This document shows, in pieces, positions 1 to 13,700 of a stretch of 64,000 nucleotides of DNA. The notes beneath the pieces were generated by a model that saw only the letters and a list, made by a program, of their open reading frames with translations, did no database searches and had not been told where the DNA came from. A program made the position numbers and the translations under genes. The stretch spans positions 32,079,001-32,143,000 of the forward strand of contig JAMPIT010000566.1 of the NCBI GenBank assembly GCA_026261815.1, given 5' to 3'. Source of the DNA: Monarcha castaneiventris obscurior (taxonomy: Eukaryota > Chordata > Aves > Passeriformes > Monarchidae). Numbering within the stretch: position 1 is the first letter of the stretch; every line of letters begins with the position of its first letter.

Positions 1-3000
1 GGAAAACTCTGTACGTGAAATGATATTGCCGTCTTCCTGAATTAAACACAGGGAATTCATAATATCAAACTATTTTCAAATTGTACCTACAGAGATTCCA
101 CAGATCATTGCATAACAATTTACAGCCAGTGGCACTGAAATAATAAATAGACACAAAGTTTTAATTTCCTGGTCCTTTTAGTCACAAAGAACTGAGCATT
201 TAAATGATTACTGACATCATCCTTCATACAATTTCGGCAGAGCAGTCAACAAAGAGCTAATGACCTGACTACATCTGTCATACTGCATTGGATTGGGCCG
301 GCATTCAGAAGTGACCCTAAAGACTATAAAAACTGTAAAAGGCAAACAAGTGCATGTATTGCCTTTGCAAATGTTTGATGATAAATTGAGGTGGCATTAA
401 TTCTCAAATAATTAATTATGAATTGTTCATCCATTCTCTTAATTAAAAAGTTCTTCACAAGTTTTATCTTCACTGTTTAGTATCCTATGATTTACTGCTA
501 AAGCATCTCCCTGTTAGAAGAGAACTTGCTATTTTCAGAGAGACTCCTATAGAATGAATAATGAAGTACTTTTTATTAAATGACTGTGAAAATCAAAATC
601 TCACAACCACTATTTCATGGAGGGCTTATCTTAGAAGAAAGGAGATGCACATGGGATTGAACCAATGTGGCAAGAAATCTTCAGCAGTAGAGATGATAAT
701 CCGCCTCTACAAAATGAGAGACGTGCTGGTGTGATAAATAATACTTGCTTTGAAAAGCAAATGCAATACTTGCCCATTCAATTTCCCAGGCTTGAATGTA
801 CACACAGTCTTACCAGAGAAACCAGCTATTGCTTCACTTCAGTTATTTCTTATTATACTTATTGTATGTTGCACCCAGAGACAGCATCAAGCTGCCATAC
901 ACACTATATAGACACCTGCTATACAAACCAACCATGAATATGAGCACTGCCCTATTGTAGAAAAGGAGACAGAGATTATAATTTGTACTGTAAGTAGCTG
1001 GAAGGTGTTCAGATGCTTCTGTAATGGATGCAATATGACATAAGTAGCTAGATCCAGAGGTAGTTCCAGAGATTTATTCTGAGAACATAATTCCAGTCTA
1101 CAGGTCAACATTCTGTGATACATTTTAAAAAAAGGAAAAAAGCTTCTGCACTTGCATTGTTATTTTACAGGTTTATGGGGACATTATAAAACTCCTTAGT
1201 CAAGATTTTCTTTTGCTGTATTTAGAATACTATTCCTAGGAAGTAACAATTTATGAGAGTATAAACAGTGAAAATCCTCTCAGAATCTTTCTAGCTAGCT
1301 TAGCTTGTACAGAATTACCAAGGCTTATTTTATTACTATTGATTTAATGGTATTAGGCTTTCAGAAGATATTTTCATGAATGAATGCAACCATATTTCTA
1401 GGTTTTATCCTTTTTCAGAACAGCTAGGACCTGTTCTTACTTTGAACAATATGGAGGCCATGCTGTCATTGCCTAAAATGATGATGGTTTCCATAGTGTC
1501 TTTGCTGTACTGCATTAATCCTCAGGTAAGGTAACACCTTTCCAGCTGCAGTTACTCTGAGCTGATGTCACTTGCTCTCCCTGCTTCAGAAGTTGTATGG
1601 GTGAGCAAGCCCTGAGGATATGTCAGGAGAAAGCAAGAGGAGCAGCCTGTTTACGTGCAAGTGTGAGTTCGAGAGGAGGAAAAGGCAGCAGTGTGACAGC
1701 ATATTTGTAGGGCAGCAGTAGGAGATGGCAACTGTTGGTGCTGTGTGCCAAGGTCTGAGTTATTTGAGTATGAGATGATCCTCAGAACAGTTTGTCCTAC
1801 CACATGCAGCTGCTTGCTTGGAAATAAATAATTTTTGATGCATCGGTCTAATTCCAGCCCTGTGGGTTGCTAACAGGATGCAGCCTGCACTATGTACTTT
1901 CATTATCTTTGTATCCACGAGTTTCAGAGGCTGTGTGGCCTAAGGGTACCCCTAATCACTTTGTTGACTAGAAGAAAGACTGCCACTTTGACATCCTTTC
2001 ATGCTCTTACAAGAGGCTGGGGGCAGCTGCAGTGAAGATGGGGTAGTGATGATCACTATGATGATCACATTCACTGTGCTGAGCAGTGGTAATGCACAGG
2101 GCTGCTACCTCCAGGCCATCAATCCAGCCTGGAGGTGGGCAGTCCTACTGCTTCCAAAGGACCTTTTACTGCTCTCAAAGGGCCCCATACCACTGTTTCT
2201 GGAAACAGTGGGATGTGAAAGTGGCTAAGGGAAGCTCACATCTTGTTGTGTGAGGTGGTTCCAAGTGAGGCAGTGCTCCTGCTAGGGCATCTCCTGCAGT
2301 CACAATATGGAGGCCCCAAGGCTGAGTTTCAAAAGTAGAATTCTAGGGTGCTGCTCTGACTTCCTGGTAGGCATGTTCTTCCTAGAGTCATTATTGCAGC
2401 ATGCCTTTCTAGGTGAAAAAGTGCTGTACAGGTTTTGTGACATCTTCCCAGAATTCCTTTAACTTTTCCAATAAAACTGCTGGTAAAATCAGAAGGCCTA
2501 CATGCAAATCATTGTATCATAAATCTTGAAGAGATGAATTCCCCTTTCACTCCTTTCCTCTCATTTATCTCGTTACTATTCTCATTGCTCTAGAATTTAC
2601 AGAAATCTGTAACCTGGTATTTTTCATTTTGAAGCAGAATGCTCTGTCTTTTCTTTGCATCTAAATACTATTCAAAATTCATTGTGTTACATTGTCTGGG
2701 CATTGCTCATAAGACATTACATTTTTCAAACTCTCAAGACACATAGCCTTCAAATTTTTTAGTTTAGAATGAATTTTGGCTCATTATATCTTCCTAGAAT
2801 AGATTTAACTGAGATCAGAATGTCTTCATTATCTTGTAATGATTATAGAAGTCTTTCCTTAGCACATTAATACAAGTAACACTCTGACATATTTATAAGA
2901 GTTATCAACTAATGAGATATAGTTTTCACGTGTATACAACCAGGCCACATTTCATCAACCTTCATTAAACAAGAAAAATAGAGGGAGCACAAATCTAGAT

Positions 3001-3151
3001 GGGTTGTGCTGATGTACAGCCAGAATTTTTTGTCTTAATATTTCTTCCCTCTGCTACTTCAGGAATTTTGATGGCAGAGCTTGGAAGATAGAAAGTATGT
3101 TAAATAGTAAAACTTTTAAAAATAATTGTGAATACCAGGCTATTTAAAATG

Positions 3152-3170
3152 TTCACATTTAAAATGTGAA
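3152..3170. repeat. Short AT-rich inverted repeat
   Basis: TTCACATTT and AAATGTGAA are perfect 9-bp arms separated by a single A. AT-rich arms of this size can arise by chance in a window this long, so no function is assigned. Confidence 0.5.
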
Positions 3171-6100
3171 TGGGGCTGTGAGGGGCAGCACAGGTGTAGG
3201 GTGGTGGTGGCAAGGGCACAGTTCTGCTGGGGGATGCGGGTGCAGCTGGTAGGGCACACCAGGAATGGAATAAGGAAGGGATAAGCCCCAGTGATATCTG
3301 GAAAAGAGGGGTTTTTTGAGTGATCTGGATAGTTGTAGAGGGAGCTGGCTAAAAAGTGAGATGTTAAGACCTGGGTCAGGCAAAGTGCTAGGAACTCCTT
3401 CAGGAAGCTGCAGTCCTGACAGGGATGCAGAGAGTTGGGATGGACAGGGTTGGCATGGCTTGAACTGTAAGGATTTGTTTGGAAAAAATGAAATAATAGT
3501 TGCTACATTTGAGAGGGCAGGGAGAGACCAGCAGTTTGGAGGGGCAGAAGTATAAGCCTGAATAAAGGTAACTATATTTATAAAGGAGGTGGAAGCAGGA
3601 AGGTAGGCAAGCTAACACAAGGAAAGGAAGGGGAAGGGGGACCCTGATATAAATACTGCGTAACTTTGGAAGTGCAGTGGTCACCTCTTTAAAGTTGTTG
3701 CTATAGCTGCAAAAATAGTAGCATGCTAGCTTTCATCAAATCTTTTTTTGATACAAATTTTGACAACTGAATTTCAGAGGTTTAATTTCTTTAAACTGGG
3801 AATCTCACTGCTATCTTTTTCTACTTGTCTAAACTGTCCAGTCCTTATGTAGGCTACTAAAGTTCAAAGACAAAGTATCTTTCAACTCACATTGACAAGA
3901 GAAAATTTTCAGCTCTGATGGTCACTCAAACAAATTATTGTATGACCCTGCAACAGGAACAGTCATAAAATATTCCATCTGTTCACAGCTGTTTCCTTGA
4001 CCATGAACAACAGAGCTTTCATGATCATGTTCCAAAACATCACAAATAAGCTGCACAGGAAACTACAAGAAATAATGACATCAAAGAAGGAGAGCTGTAA
4101 AAAAAAATCTTTATTTTTCAAAGCCTTATTATATTTAACCTGCTGCTCAAGTGCTTGAAAACTGTGTGATATACAGCTAATGTTTAAATACCCTCAAACT
4201 AAGCCTTTCCTGAGAAGTGCATCAGTGTGTGTTCCTACATCAAATTCAAGGACTCTCACAAATAGACAAAAACCCCAAGATGATTCTGCACCTAACTAGC
4301 TGGGGGGAAAAGTTTCACAATATATCTGTGGGAACAGCTTCCAGTCTGGGTAAAGAGGAAGAAGACATTGATGCAATTATAATTTGATATTCTCTGTGTT
4401 CTGCCTTCCAGTTTCTAAAGGGTTTCTCTGCAACTGAGCTATTACTAGGGCAGAATTGATAAAGTCCAACTGTTTCAAAGCAAACAAACATGGGGAATTT
4501 CTGTCACAGAAGTTTTTGTGGGTATTTTTTTGGTTTTTATGGTTTTTTTTCTAGTAAAGGCATTTCAGACTAAAATGGCATGATTCCTTTTCATGGATTA
4601 AAAACCCCATAGCAACTCGATTAAATGATTACAGTTCCTGGCAAGAACATGCTGGTAGTTTTTTGTGTTTCAATCAGGCATTGCAGAAAACACTGCAAGT
4701 TAATCTGCTGGAGAGCAGTGAAACAAAGCAGAAATCATCCCCATCAGAATATTGTGCAACACAACCTGTTTTATTGGCATTACCTATAGCAGTGGTTGCA
4801 GCTTATTTAGAAGTGCAAATGGGAAGCTGAGCTGTGTTAGATATCAAATGCTGGAATACTTGGGTTATTTCCAGATGTTGCAGTGAGAGGAATTGCTCTG
4901 AGTATGCTCTGTCAAGGTCTGGGTTTTACTTTTGTTTAGAGTGTGTGATTATTAAAAAAAAAAATCTCCGTTTGCTCCAGGTAAACACATCATTGGTTCT
5001 GAAGAGCTCCAATTTTCCACCCAAGCAGGCGATTTTCTTAATAAATATTTGATTTACTTTGGCAAACATCAACATTTAAATGGCAATCCCTCCACATCTA
5101 TAAAAAGCACAGCAATTCAGGGCTTGTTTTTCTCCTATGTCCCCTCCTGGACCTATCCTACTTTTTTTCCTCTGTTCTTGCCTTGCTTCTCTTAGTAATA
5201 ACTTCTATAACTTCTAGCTCCTCAGGAAATCAGGCTTATTCCACAGATGTTTCTCTCTGCTCTTTAAAGAGGGAGTAGAGGCCATGGTGAGCACAATATA
5301 CAGCATCCTCCTGAGCAAACTGCCTTGACTGCAAACTGTCCCCTGGAGCATGGATGCATTTGAGAGCAGAGATGCTGATGAAAACAGCACAACTGAGTGC
5401 TTCCTTGGAAGTGGGAACATTGAAAACTGGCTGGATCAGTCTGGTAGGAAGTAAGGTTAACGTCCCCAAGGGCATCAGTCCCCACTCTTTTGTGGTGTCA
5501 TTTACACAGGGTGGAGAAGAGTGCAGGGTACTGAGGAGCTTTCTTCCTACTGATACCGATGAATATCAGAGAATCAGACCTTTATTACTTTATCACATTA
5601 GATAAACCATTGTGCTCTGAACCATTTTTTGCTATGCTTTCTGGTGATAATTACAGTAAGAAGAAGGTGACAGAAAACTTTGCCTGAAGCATTTTTCTCC
5701 CTTTCTTTTTCCTTCCTTCTCTTTATTTAGCACCTTTCTACAAACATTGACTACTGCATGGTGAATTTTAAACAGCCAAAGAAAGGCTTATTTAGCATAG
5801 GAAATGTCAATAGAACAGTATTTATGTAGCAGGATAACATGTTCGATAAACACTCAACCAAGGGTCCTGTCTGCATGTGGAAGAGCAGTAGGTGGAGACA
5901 CTGAGAGCTCAAAAATCAAAAAAGATCCTCTGAAGGCTGCAGAGCACAACTTCTTAAAAGCCAAGGAGAGTTTTCTCCCCAGCTCTGCACAACAACTGTA
6001 AGAGTGGTAGTAACCTTTATAAAATATTTCTAAAATGCAATTTGAGAGAGAATGTGAGGAGCTGTGGTTACCCGCTGTGTATTTTTTTAATAGCATTTCA

Positions 6101-6214
6101 CTTCTCCCATGGGTACAGAAGTAAGTAATTCTCTTTTTTTCTTGGTGTTGGATTTCATTTTGTGTACTCCCTAAAGAGGGAGTTCAATTTTATCTTAATA
6201 AAATTTTGACTTGA

Positions 6215-6232
6215 GGACTCCATATGGAGTCC
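6215..6232. repeat. Perfect 18-bp palindrome
   Basis: GGACTCCATATGGAGTCC is its own reverse complement over all 18 bases and has an NdeI-type CATATG core. It has a mixed base composition, so it is less trivial than the AT-only palindromes elsewhere. A dimer-binding site or simple chance are both possible. Confidence 0.75.
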
Positions 6233-7249
6233 AAAGTACTTAGTGTTCTCAAGAGCTGATCTGAAATAAAACAAATGAAATAAAGATGACCACGCAAATA
6301 GACTCATGACACATTCAGCTGACATTTTTTTCTGGTTTTGATTTAATTTCTTGTAAAAACTCTGACCATACACCCAGAACTCAGCACTGCAATAAATGCC
6401 AGTATCTTGCACTCTCAAACAGTGTCTTGGGGCAGAAATTCATCAGCTCTTGCTGTCTTTCTTCAGGAGCAGAAATGAGGCCAGGTACAACCCTTATGAC
6501 TGGAGCAACAGCGATGGAGCTTCCAGCCATATCTACATCAGTTAATGGGAACTGCCTGCAAGTGCTGCCTGGTGTTGTTGCTGCATGATGGGGGGCACTG
6601 CATCCACCCTCCTCTCTAATTCAAGCTGCTGTGTGCCAACTGATCATCCCTGCTGACTTTTGAACCGTAACTGGAAACTTTTAGATAGTGTTAGCTGAAA
6701 TAGTTCCTGAACTATCCCAGAGATCACTAACAATTTAATGGGGCAAAGAATGGACCCTAGTAGTGTTAAACCTGAAATGTGCCGTGGTGCTGTTTGATTT
6801 ACAAGAATAGGCATGGCCTTTCTGATTTTCTGCTTTCTACCATTAAATGCCTCATCAGTTATATGTCGGATTTATTTGGTCATGCTTTACTTCTAAACTC
6901 AGGAACTTCCTGCTCTGTTTATTTTCCCATAGACATGGCTTTTTTTCTTGAACACCCTAACCCCAGTTCACCTGTTCCCTTTCTACTTTGACAACTTCTT
7001 TAGCAATTGTTGAAGTAAGAAAATAATCTTTTTCCCACATCCCTTAAAGTATTGCCATGACCCATGGATAGAGCTGAACTCTGCTCTTCATTCATCAACA
7101 GTTGCCTGGCTCTCAGTATCTGAGAATGCTGCAAAACTCATGTTTTTCCTTTCTTCTCTGGTGCTACTAAAGGGGAGGCTGGAAAAGGAAGAGACATCTT
7201 TTATTTTGGCTAACTTTTTTTAATGCTGATTAGACTCATCCAGAGTGAA

Positions 7250-7500
7250 AGACAAGCTCCCTTTTAGGACTTTAAATAAATAATGGCACGCAGTGGCCCA
7301 GCCCATCATCATTAAACACTCTTTCATAGAGGGTCATGAACTCCATACTGGCCTCATTAAAGCCGTGAAAACTCCATCAGTGCTTATGTTTCTGTGTAAT
7401 GATTTAATTGAATTTTCTTATTGCTGGAGCCTGTCATGATGCCAATGATTTTCATGCTGACTTCCTAAACTCACAGAGTTTTTGCTCATGTCTAAGTAGT
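7250..7500. other. Possible conserved non-coding element
   Basis: This stretch lacks repeats and open frames but is dense in homeodomain-like TAAT/ATTA cores, for example around 7311-7318 and 7397-7411. It reads as complex, non-degenerate sequence. That resembles vertebrate conserved non-coding elements in style only; conservation cannot be seen in one genome. Confidence 0.2.
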
Positions 7501-9579
7501 CCAAAATTGGTTTTATCAGTGTGTAGTCTGCTGGCAATATATGAGGCCTGAATAAGCAAGCGATTATTTGGAGGGCTGGGGGAATTTTCTTAGTTTTGTC
7601 TTTTTACTTAAGGATCGAATTTTACACTCTGTTTTTTTATTCTTTCTTTTGAACAGAATACACAGTAGACTTTCCAACCTGTAACAGTAGCCTTAGGAAG
7701 CTCCTGACATGTAAACAGGAGAAGCTTGGACTCATTAGTATGTACTAGATAAAGCTGGACTTAATTTGGCAAAAAAAAAGGCGCACGTGACAAGAAGCTG
7801 AGTGACACTGAAGTGTTAAGCTCTAATCTAACATTGTTCTGGGAAGGCACAAACCTGTTCAAGACACAATAACTTCTACATTAACATGGGATTGTGGCTG
7901 AGAATTTAAATGCTGCAAAGCCAGAGGAATTTCCACAACGATCAAATTTCAGACCTCTGTGGCACTGAAGATTAATATTAGTCTGGGCAATGTTTTTCTG
8001 TGATGAACCCATTAAAAGCTTGGATGAGGAAAGACAGCTGTGAGCTGGAATAATTGAAAGACTTGGTGGTTACTTGTGAGCAAGCAGAGATCATAGACAC
8101 AGAGGTGTGCATGTCTTGGCACAAGGTATGCATTAAGGAGGGTGTGATCCCCAGCAATAGGGTGATTCATGCCTCAGCTGGGAATGGCTGAAGAGGCAAA
8201 TCAGTGAGCCTGCAGGCAGAATAGAATTCACAACATTTTTTATCTTGGAGTACGGGCTGTGCATTTTGACTGACTCTGTAATGACCAGATCTTCACCTTA
8301 CTTCAGCTCAGCTGCTGCATACAGCTTTGAACACCAGTGATGCCTTATAAATGATGGAGGAATAAATAGAAATTGCCAATCATCTTACATTTATGGCTTA
8401 ATGTTCAAATGTAATTTTCTCTATTTACCACCTCTCTAACTTGAATGGCATGATTTTAGAAGTTATAGACTTCTCTCTGAAGTAGACTTGCTGTTTTTGA
8501 GGGCAAAGCAACTTGTGCCACTAAGCAGGTGCACAGCAAAATTTTGTATCATCTTGGTTTTTCTTCCTGACTTCTGGTTCTTGTCCTCGATACAGTGACT
8601 TTTATTTAAGGTGCCTAGAAGATATTGAGTCCACAAATGATTATGGCTAGACCTGTGGGATGTCTGTACTTGACAAGCAGACATTTATGACATCTGGGCA
8701 TTTGGGAATTTTTGTATTTGCTGATGAGGCTGGAGCTAAGCAAGTAGCTTCCTAGGAGAGAACACCTGTGGCCGAAAACCATCAAATCCTACAAAACAAC
8801 TTTGATACTGACACAGATGTTCTGATTTTTTTTCCTGATAAAACACCAACTTTGCAGGGGAAGAAAGTGATATTTCATGGGAAGATAGAAATATGAAGAC
8901 AAGTTCTAGAAAAGATGCAGTGAGTGAATATAAGAGGACTGACACAGGACAGAGAATATAAGGTCCCATTTTGCATACTTTTTACTCTTCAAGAAAAGGG
9001 CTGTAAGTTCCATGATCTTCTCTTTCTGTCATGCTGACAGCAACCTGAAAAATGTTTGTGACTTCATTAAATGGGCAGAATACTGCTAAAGCTTAATAAC
9101 ATTAGCTGTTAATCCACATTCTTGTACTTGTGAGTGATGATATAAGCTTGGAGTATCTACTGATTCCAGTTAAATTTTTCCATATTTGCTTATACTAACT
9201 ATTCACTATGATATTTACAGGCTATTATCTGGTAGAGCAACTTAGCTTTAGCGTGACTTGTAACTATGAATGAAATTTATTTGTACATTTTGCAAATTTT
9301 TAAGGTACAATGCCAGTACATTGCACTGAATAAGATTAGCAATACTGGGAAAACCAAATGAAAGTCACAAAATGAAACAAATTAAATGAAAAAGTAGAAA
9401 GATGGGATTGCAGATGCCACAAGAGTTATGGTTGTTCTACATTTATGTTACATTTATTCATGCTTAAAAATGGAAGCAGAGGAAGTAGAAGTTCAGTTTT
9501 GATTGCTTTACATCATTCCAGCTCTTGATGAGATTTTCACTGTAACACTGTATTTTACCAAAGCCCATCATTAAATTTA

Positions 9580-9607
9580 TTGATCCCATTCTGGGGGGTG
9601 GGATCAA
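9580..9607. repeat. Inverted repeat, 9-bp arms around a G-run
   Basis: TTGATCCCA at 9580-9588 pairs perfectly with TGGGATCAA at 9599-9607 around a 10-base loop that contains six G in a row. It could form a small hairpin; no protein partner is implied. Confidence 0.5.
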
Positions 9608-10019
9608 GGTTTTCTTGAAGTGTCAGGTGCTTTATAGAATGTGGTCCAAAAAGCCTGAAAGCAACTTTGAATTATAATTTTTCAGAATGAGTAAGAATTC
9701 AGTTTATACATATTACTCATATAGAATATCTTAATATTTGTAATGAATGCAAGTAGTTTGTAATGTATGACATAATGTTTAATCTACATATTATATATTG
9801 TGTGAATGTGTAGCACATATATTCGTATTTTATGGTGTGTATATGTAGCTGTAGATACATATATGTATCAAAACAAAGTTTCATTGTGCTGCCAGCAGTG
9901 CATCAGCTCCTGGTTTGCAGCAGGGGCTGTGATGTTGTTTATTTCTATTTCATTTACCTAACTAATTGCTCAGGGAAATGTACCCACTGTGCTGCTGTGG
10001 CATGTGGGATGGTGTGAAA

Positions 10020-10225
10020 ACGGGCTCTGCTAGATGACCTCGAAGGAGGTAACAAAGAGCACATCCCTGGGAAAAGAGAGCAATGGGCTCGGTGCCCCAG
10101 TGGCTCCGTGTTTGGGGCTGCAAGGCTCAGGTCTGGCTGCCCCTGAGCCGGGCTCTGCTCTGCCGGGGCTCACAGGGAGGAGACAGACACATTGGTGATG
10201 TGGCATCCACCTCATGAGCGCATGG
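10020..10225. other. GC-rich, CpG-bearing patch next to a candidate LTR
   Basis: Base composition changes sharply here to a GC-rich patch with several CpG dinucleotides, in contrast to CpG-poor flanks. It contains no recognised coding motif. Because it directly adjoins the candidate minus-strand LTR, it might be retroviral leader sequence on the 3' side of that LTR, or a separate GC-rich fragment. Both readings are inference. Confidence 0.3.
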
Positions 10226-10295
10226 AGACAACCAACAATGCAAAACTTTTCCTGGTGATTTATTAAAATATGGATATAGATCTAATATCGATATC

Positions 10296-10790
10296 CAACT
10301 GGAACAGACAAACCCAAACTTGTTTGGGTTAGAAAGGGTAATTTTATTCCAGCACTGGGAAGCTGTGAGGATCGCTCCAAAAGCACAGCTCCGAGATTAC
10401 AAAGCAATCCAAAGTCTACTTATCCACAAAAGTTCTAAATATCCAAAATACAAATACGTATTTATAACATAGACACCTCCCATTCCCCGCTTCGTATGGA
10501 AATTAGCTAAAAAGTCATTAAGCATGTGTAGTCCGTTCCATGAAATGGCTCTGTGGTCTCATAATTATGGGAGGGATTCCTCATTGGATGAAGTAACTCT
10601 TCTTCCTCGCTATGACCTTTTTACCTTCTTAGTTTTTAACAATACATATGGCCTTGGAGAACCCCCAGTTCCTTTCCCAAAACAGGTTTTGAATGGGACC
10701 ATCAATAACTGTGTGGGCCTTCCTCTGCAGATTCTTGTTACAGCCCAGCTGAACAACATCAGATAACCAATAATCAGTTCCCAGACCTGA
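10296..10790 (-). mobile_element. Candidate LTR of an endogenous retrovirus, ends undefined
   Basis: Read on the minus strand, this block has the order expected of an LTR core. A TATA-like TTATAAATAC is at about 10,460, and an AATAAA polyadenylation signal (TTTATT on the plus strand, about 10,343-10,348) lies roughly 115 bases downstream. It also keeps eight or more CpG dinucleotides in AT-rich DNA, which suggests a younger insertion than its surroundings. I could not find a convincing TG...CA boundary pair with a target-site duplication, so the limits are approximate. An unrelated CpG-rich regulatory sequence is the main alternative. Confidence 0.4.
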
Positions 10791-10799
10791 GGAGTTTAT

Positions 10800-13700
10800 T
10801 CCGGCTTCAGTTTCTTCACTTAATCATCAATTTCTTTGTTTAAATTCTGCTGTGTTTGCTTCCTGAACCTATTCTAACTAATCTTTTTAAATTAATTCTT
10901 AATGTTTAAATGTTTAAGACAAACTTAATTTAAATGCTTAAGAGAAACTTATTTTAAATCTTTCAAAGAGACTCAATGTTTCACTGGGAGTGCACCTTCT
11001 CCTCTCCTTTGGACAACTGTCTATTCAGCTACACAGTAGCAGTCCCAAGGAAACTTTCAGGATTATTTCTTCACTGCTAAGGGCCTTCGTGGCCTCAGGG
11101 GGAAGTTGGCATCCTCTTAGTGCTTTGAATCATTCTTCAGGAACCTTCTTTCAGGCCTGGCTCTTTCCACTGGCTAAGTAGCCCTAATCTGGCTACTCTG
11201 AGTTATCTTATTAATGATGCCTGCTGTGAACAGGCATCCAGTTTTGAGATGTTCAGCACTCGTGTTAGGCAAGTAAAGTAGGCAGTCTGAAGAGATGCCA
11301 TTGTGCCAAAGGACCGCAGGGACAGCAAGTGCCAAGTTTAAGATTATATTCTGCAAACAGGAAGCTTATTTCTGCTCTCTAACTCAGCAAGCCAATTGAA
11401 AGCCAATCCCTTGAACCAAAAGTGAGCCAGTTCTACTTATTTCTAATTCCAAATCCAAGCACAGAAGGGAAGTAATTTGTTTTGGACTTGTACTTGGAGA
11501 TGGGAAAACTGACATGGTGCATCTGGATGTTTACTTTATATATTTGTCATTTTATTTATGAAAAGTCATGGAATCTGAACAACCAGTTAGTGAATTGCTT
11601 GCAAAACTTCCTTTCAATTTTGTATGTATTTTATCTAAGTACTGAAGTATGGGTTTCAGCATGTTCCTTTTTCGTTTTCAGTGCTTTGATTTATTCCCTC
11701 AAAACTTCTCTGCCTGTCCTGTAAAATCATGCACTTGGAAATGGTTTATATGCGTGCTTTCAATGTTAACCTTTTGTTTTCTGTTTTGTATGCTTATGAC
11801 TGTCAATGCACATTGTGAAATTAAACGGTCTTCTTCAAAAGGATCTATCCTATTTCCATCCACAGTGTATGCTTGACACTTCTGGGAAAGAGGAATGGAC
11901 AAGGAGGGAAATTAAACCGGAGCACACAATAATAAAGCTACTTTAACTTCTTTTCCCCTCCTCAGCAGGCTGAATCAATTTTAGCTGAACACTGGAGAAT
12001 CACAAAGAAGGGTCACATGCTTTTGAATAAAACAGGTGTTAGCTGGCCCTCCTCAGCTCTTTCTCTCAGTGCTGCAAGGCATTTACTATGGCATGTGGGG
12101 AGTGTTGCAGTCTGAGCTCAGCATTGAATCCAGTCCTGCAGAGTAGCATCTGGTATGGAGGTGACAGCTCCAGGTTTTCTTACCCTTTTTACCCCTGCCT
12201 TTAAGTTTTTGTACTTTCTCTCCTATTCAAAACAATCCAAGCCTTTCTGGTCCCAAAAGCTTTGTTTTGCTTTCCATGGACAACCATGTCTTCATTCTTG
12301 TGCAAATGATGTAGCTGGGATTATCTGCCCTCTCTCTTTGCAGGTGGCATAGACACATGCTTGCAAAGGTGGGTTGGCAGGAGAGTTCTCCAAAAACACC
12401 AAACACGTTAAAGAGGAAGGTGAGAGGACATTTTCACTGTGGCTTCTGGACCACTACGTTTTTATTAAAAAGAATAAAAAATTGAAAGGATAATGGTACT
12501 GGTGGAAGCCGTTTTTCTGCTGGTGCAAATTCCCCATTTACAAGGGCATGTCATCTCTCTGATATGTTACAGTAACTGCATAGCTATGCTATGAGAAGGA
12601 AAGTGCTATCCAGGAATAACTTTACCACCTTGAGCTGAGGGTTTGGTGAATGGGACTCACAACTAAATTTGAATGCTTGAATGAAGAGCTGGCAGAAAAA
12701 CTTTAAAGGGCAAATCAGGCCTCTGATGTAATCAAGAAATTATTTCCAAATGGAAAAACAATCTAATTTTTTTAATGATTCACTGTAAAATGAAACCTTA
12801 ATAACTTTCTTGCTTAACTTTCTAGACCTTTGCAATCCTGTCAAAAGCAATGTAGACATGAACTGTTGCAAGAAAATTTGAGGTGAAATAGGTTCCACTG
12901 TGGAATCAATAGGTGGACATTGTATTGTTTTCTGTGCTTTCCATGCAATAATTAAAAGGGTTGTCCTGTGGTTACTCTACTGTTCTGCTGCCTTTCTAAT
13001 TTGCTGTTGTGGGAACACAAAATTACTTGTCCATTGTGTCACTCAATGTATAGCAAAAGGCTTGAAATGACTTCTAGTGAAAAGGCAATTACCTCTTCTC
13101 AGAAAAAGCTGCTTAATGACACAGGACATGTACATAAAAAAAGTAATAAGTCTGTTTTACAGCCTTGTTGTACACTGGACTTCTCACATTTCAGAATTCT
13201 TACTCCTGAGGAGCTTTTGTGTATGTGTGGGCGTGTGTGCGTGGGTGTGTGTGAGAATCAAAGGAACATGGTGTCCTTTGCTTTAATAGTTTATTTTACG
13301 TTATTGCTTTGTGTTTTGCAGTCCCTCTAGCCAATCTGCATTTATGAACTGAAGAGAATAGGAGCCAGGGGCCTAATATTACTGTAAATTAGGTCCTGAA
13401 TTTCTACTCAAGCGATTTAGTTTTGAATTTAGCTTTTATTCTAACTACTTAATGTACAAGGATATCACATTGGGAGTTAGAAGGTTTGCCTCTTTCCTCA
13501 GCAACAAGAAAATGGTAGTCAAGGAGTGAAGAAGAATGATTCCCTTTTAAACTGTTTGGTCTGGGCTTTTGGGATGTCTCTCAGATCTTTATATGGTCTG
13601 CCTCAGACTTTCAGTAGTCCAGTTAATAGGGCTACTGGGATCTTTAATTCTGAATAGAGAAGGAGCAGAATTATTTCTATCTGTATAGAGGAAAAAACAA

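Larger units (their letters stand above)
1..10020. other. Unique AT-rich non-coding DNA, no gene seen
   Basis: No open frame here exceeds about 94 codons and none carries a recognisable domain. The DNA is AT-rich and CpG-poor with no clear repeat family. Small items inside are an inverted repeat at 3152-3170, a purine-rich stretch near 3590-3640, a perfect palindrome at 6215-6232, a possible conserved non-coding stretch at about 7250-7500, an inverted repeat at 9580-9607, and TA/TG-rich low-complexity DNA near 9780-9865. Intergenic or intronic sequence is the simplest reading. Confidence 0.7.
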
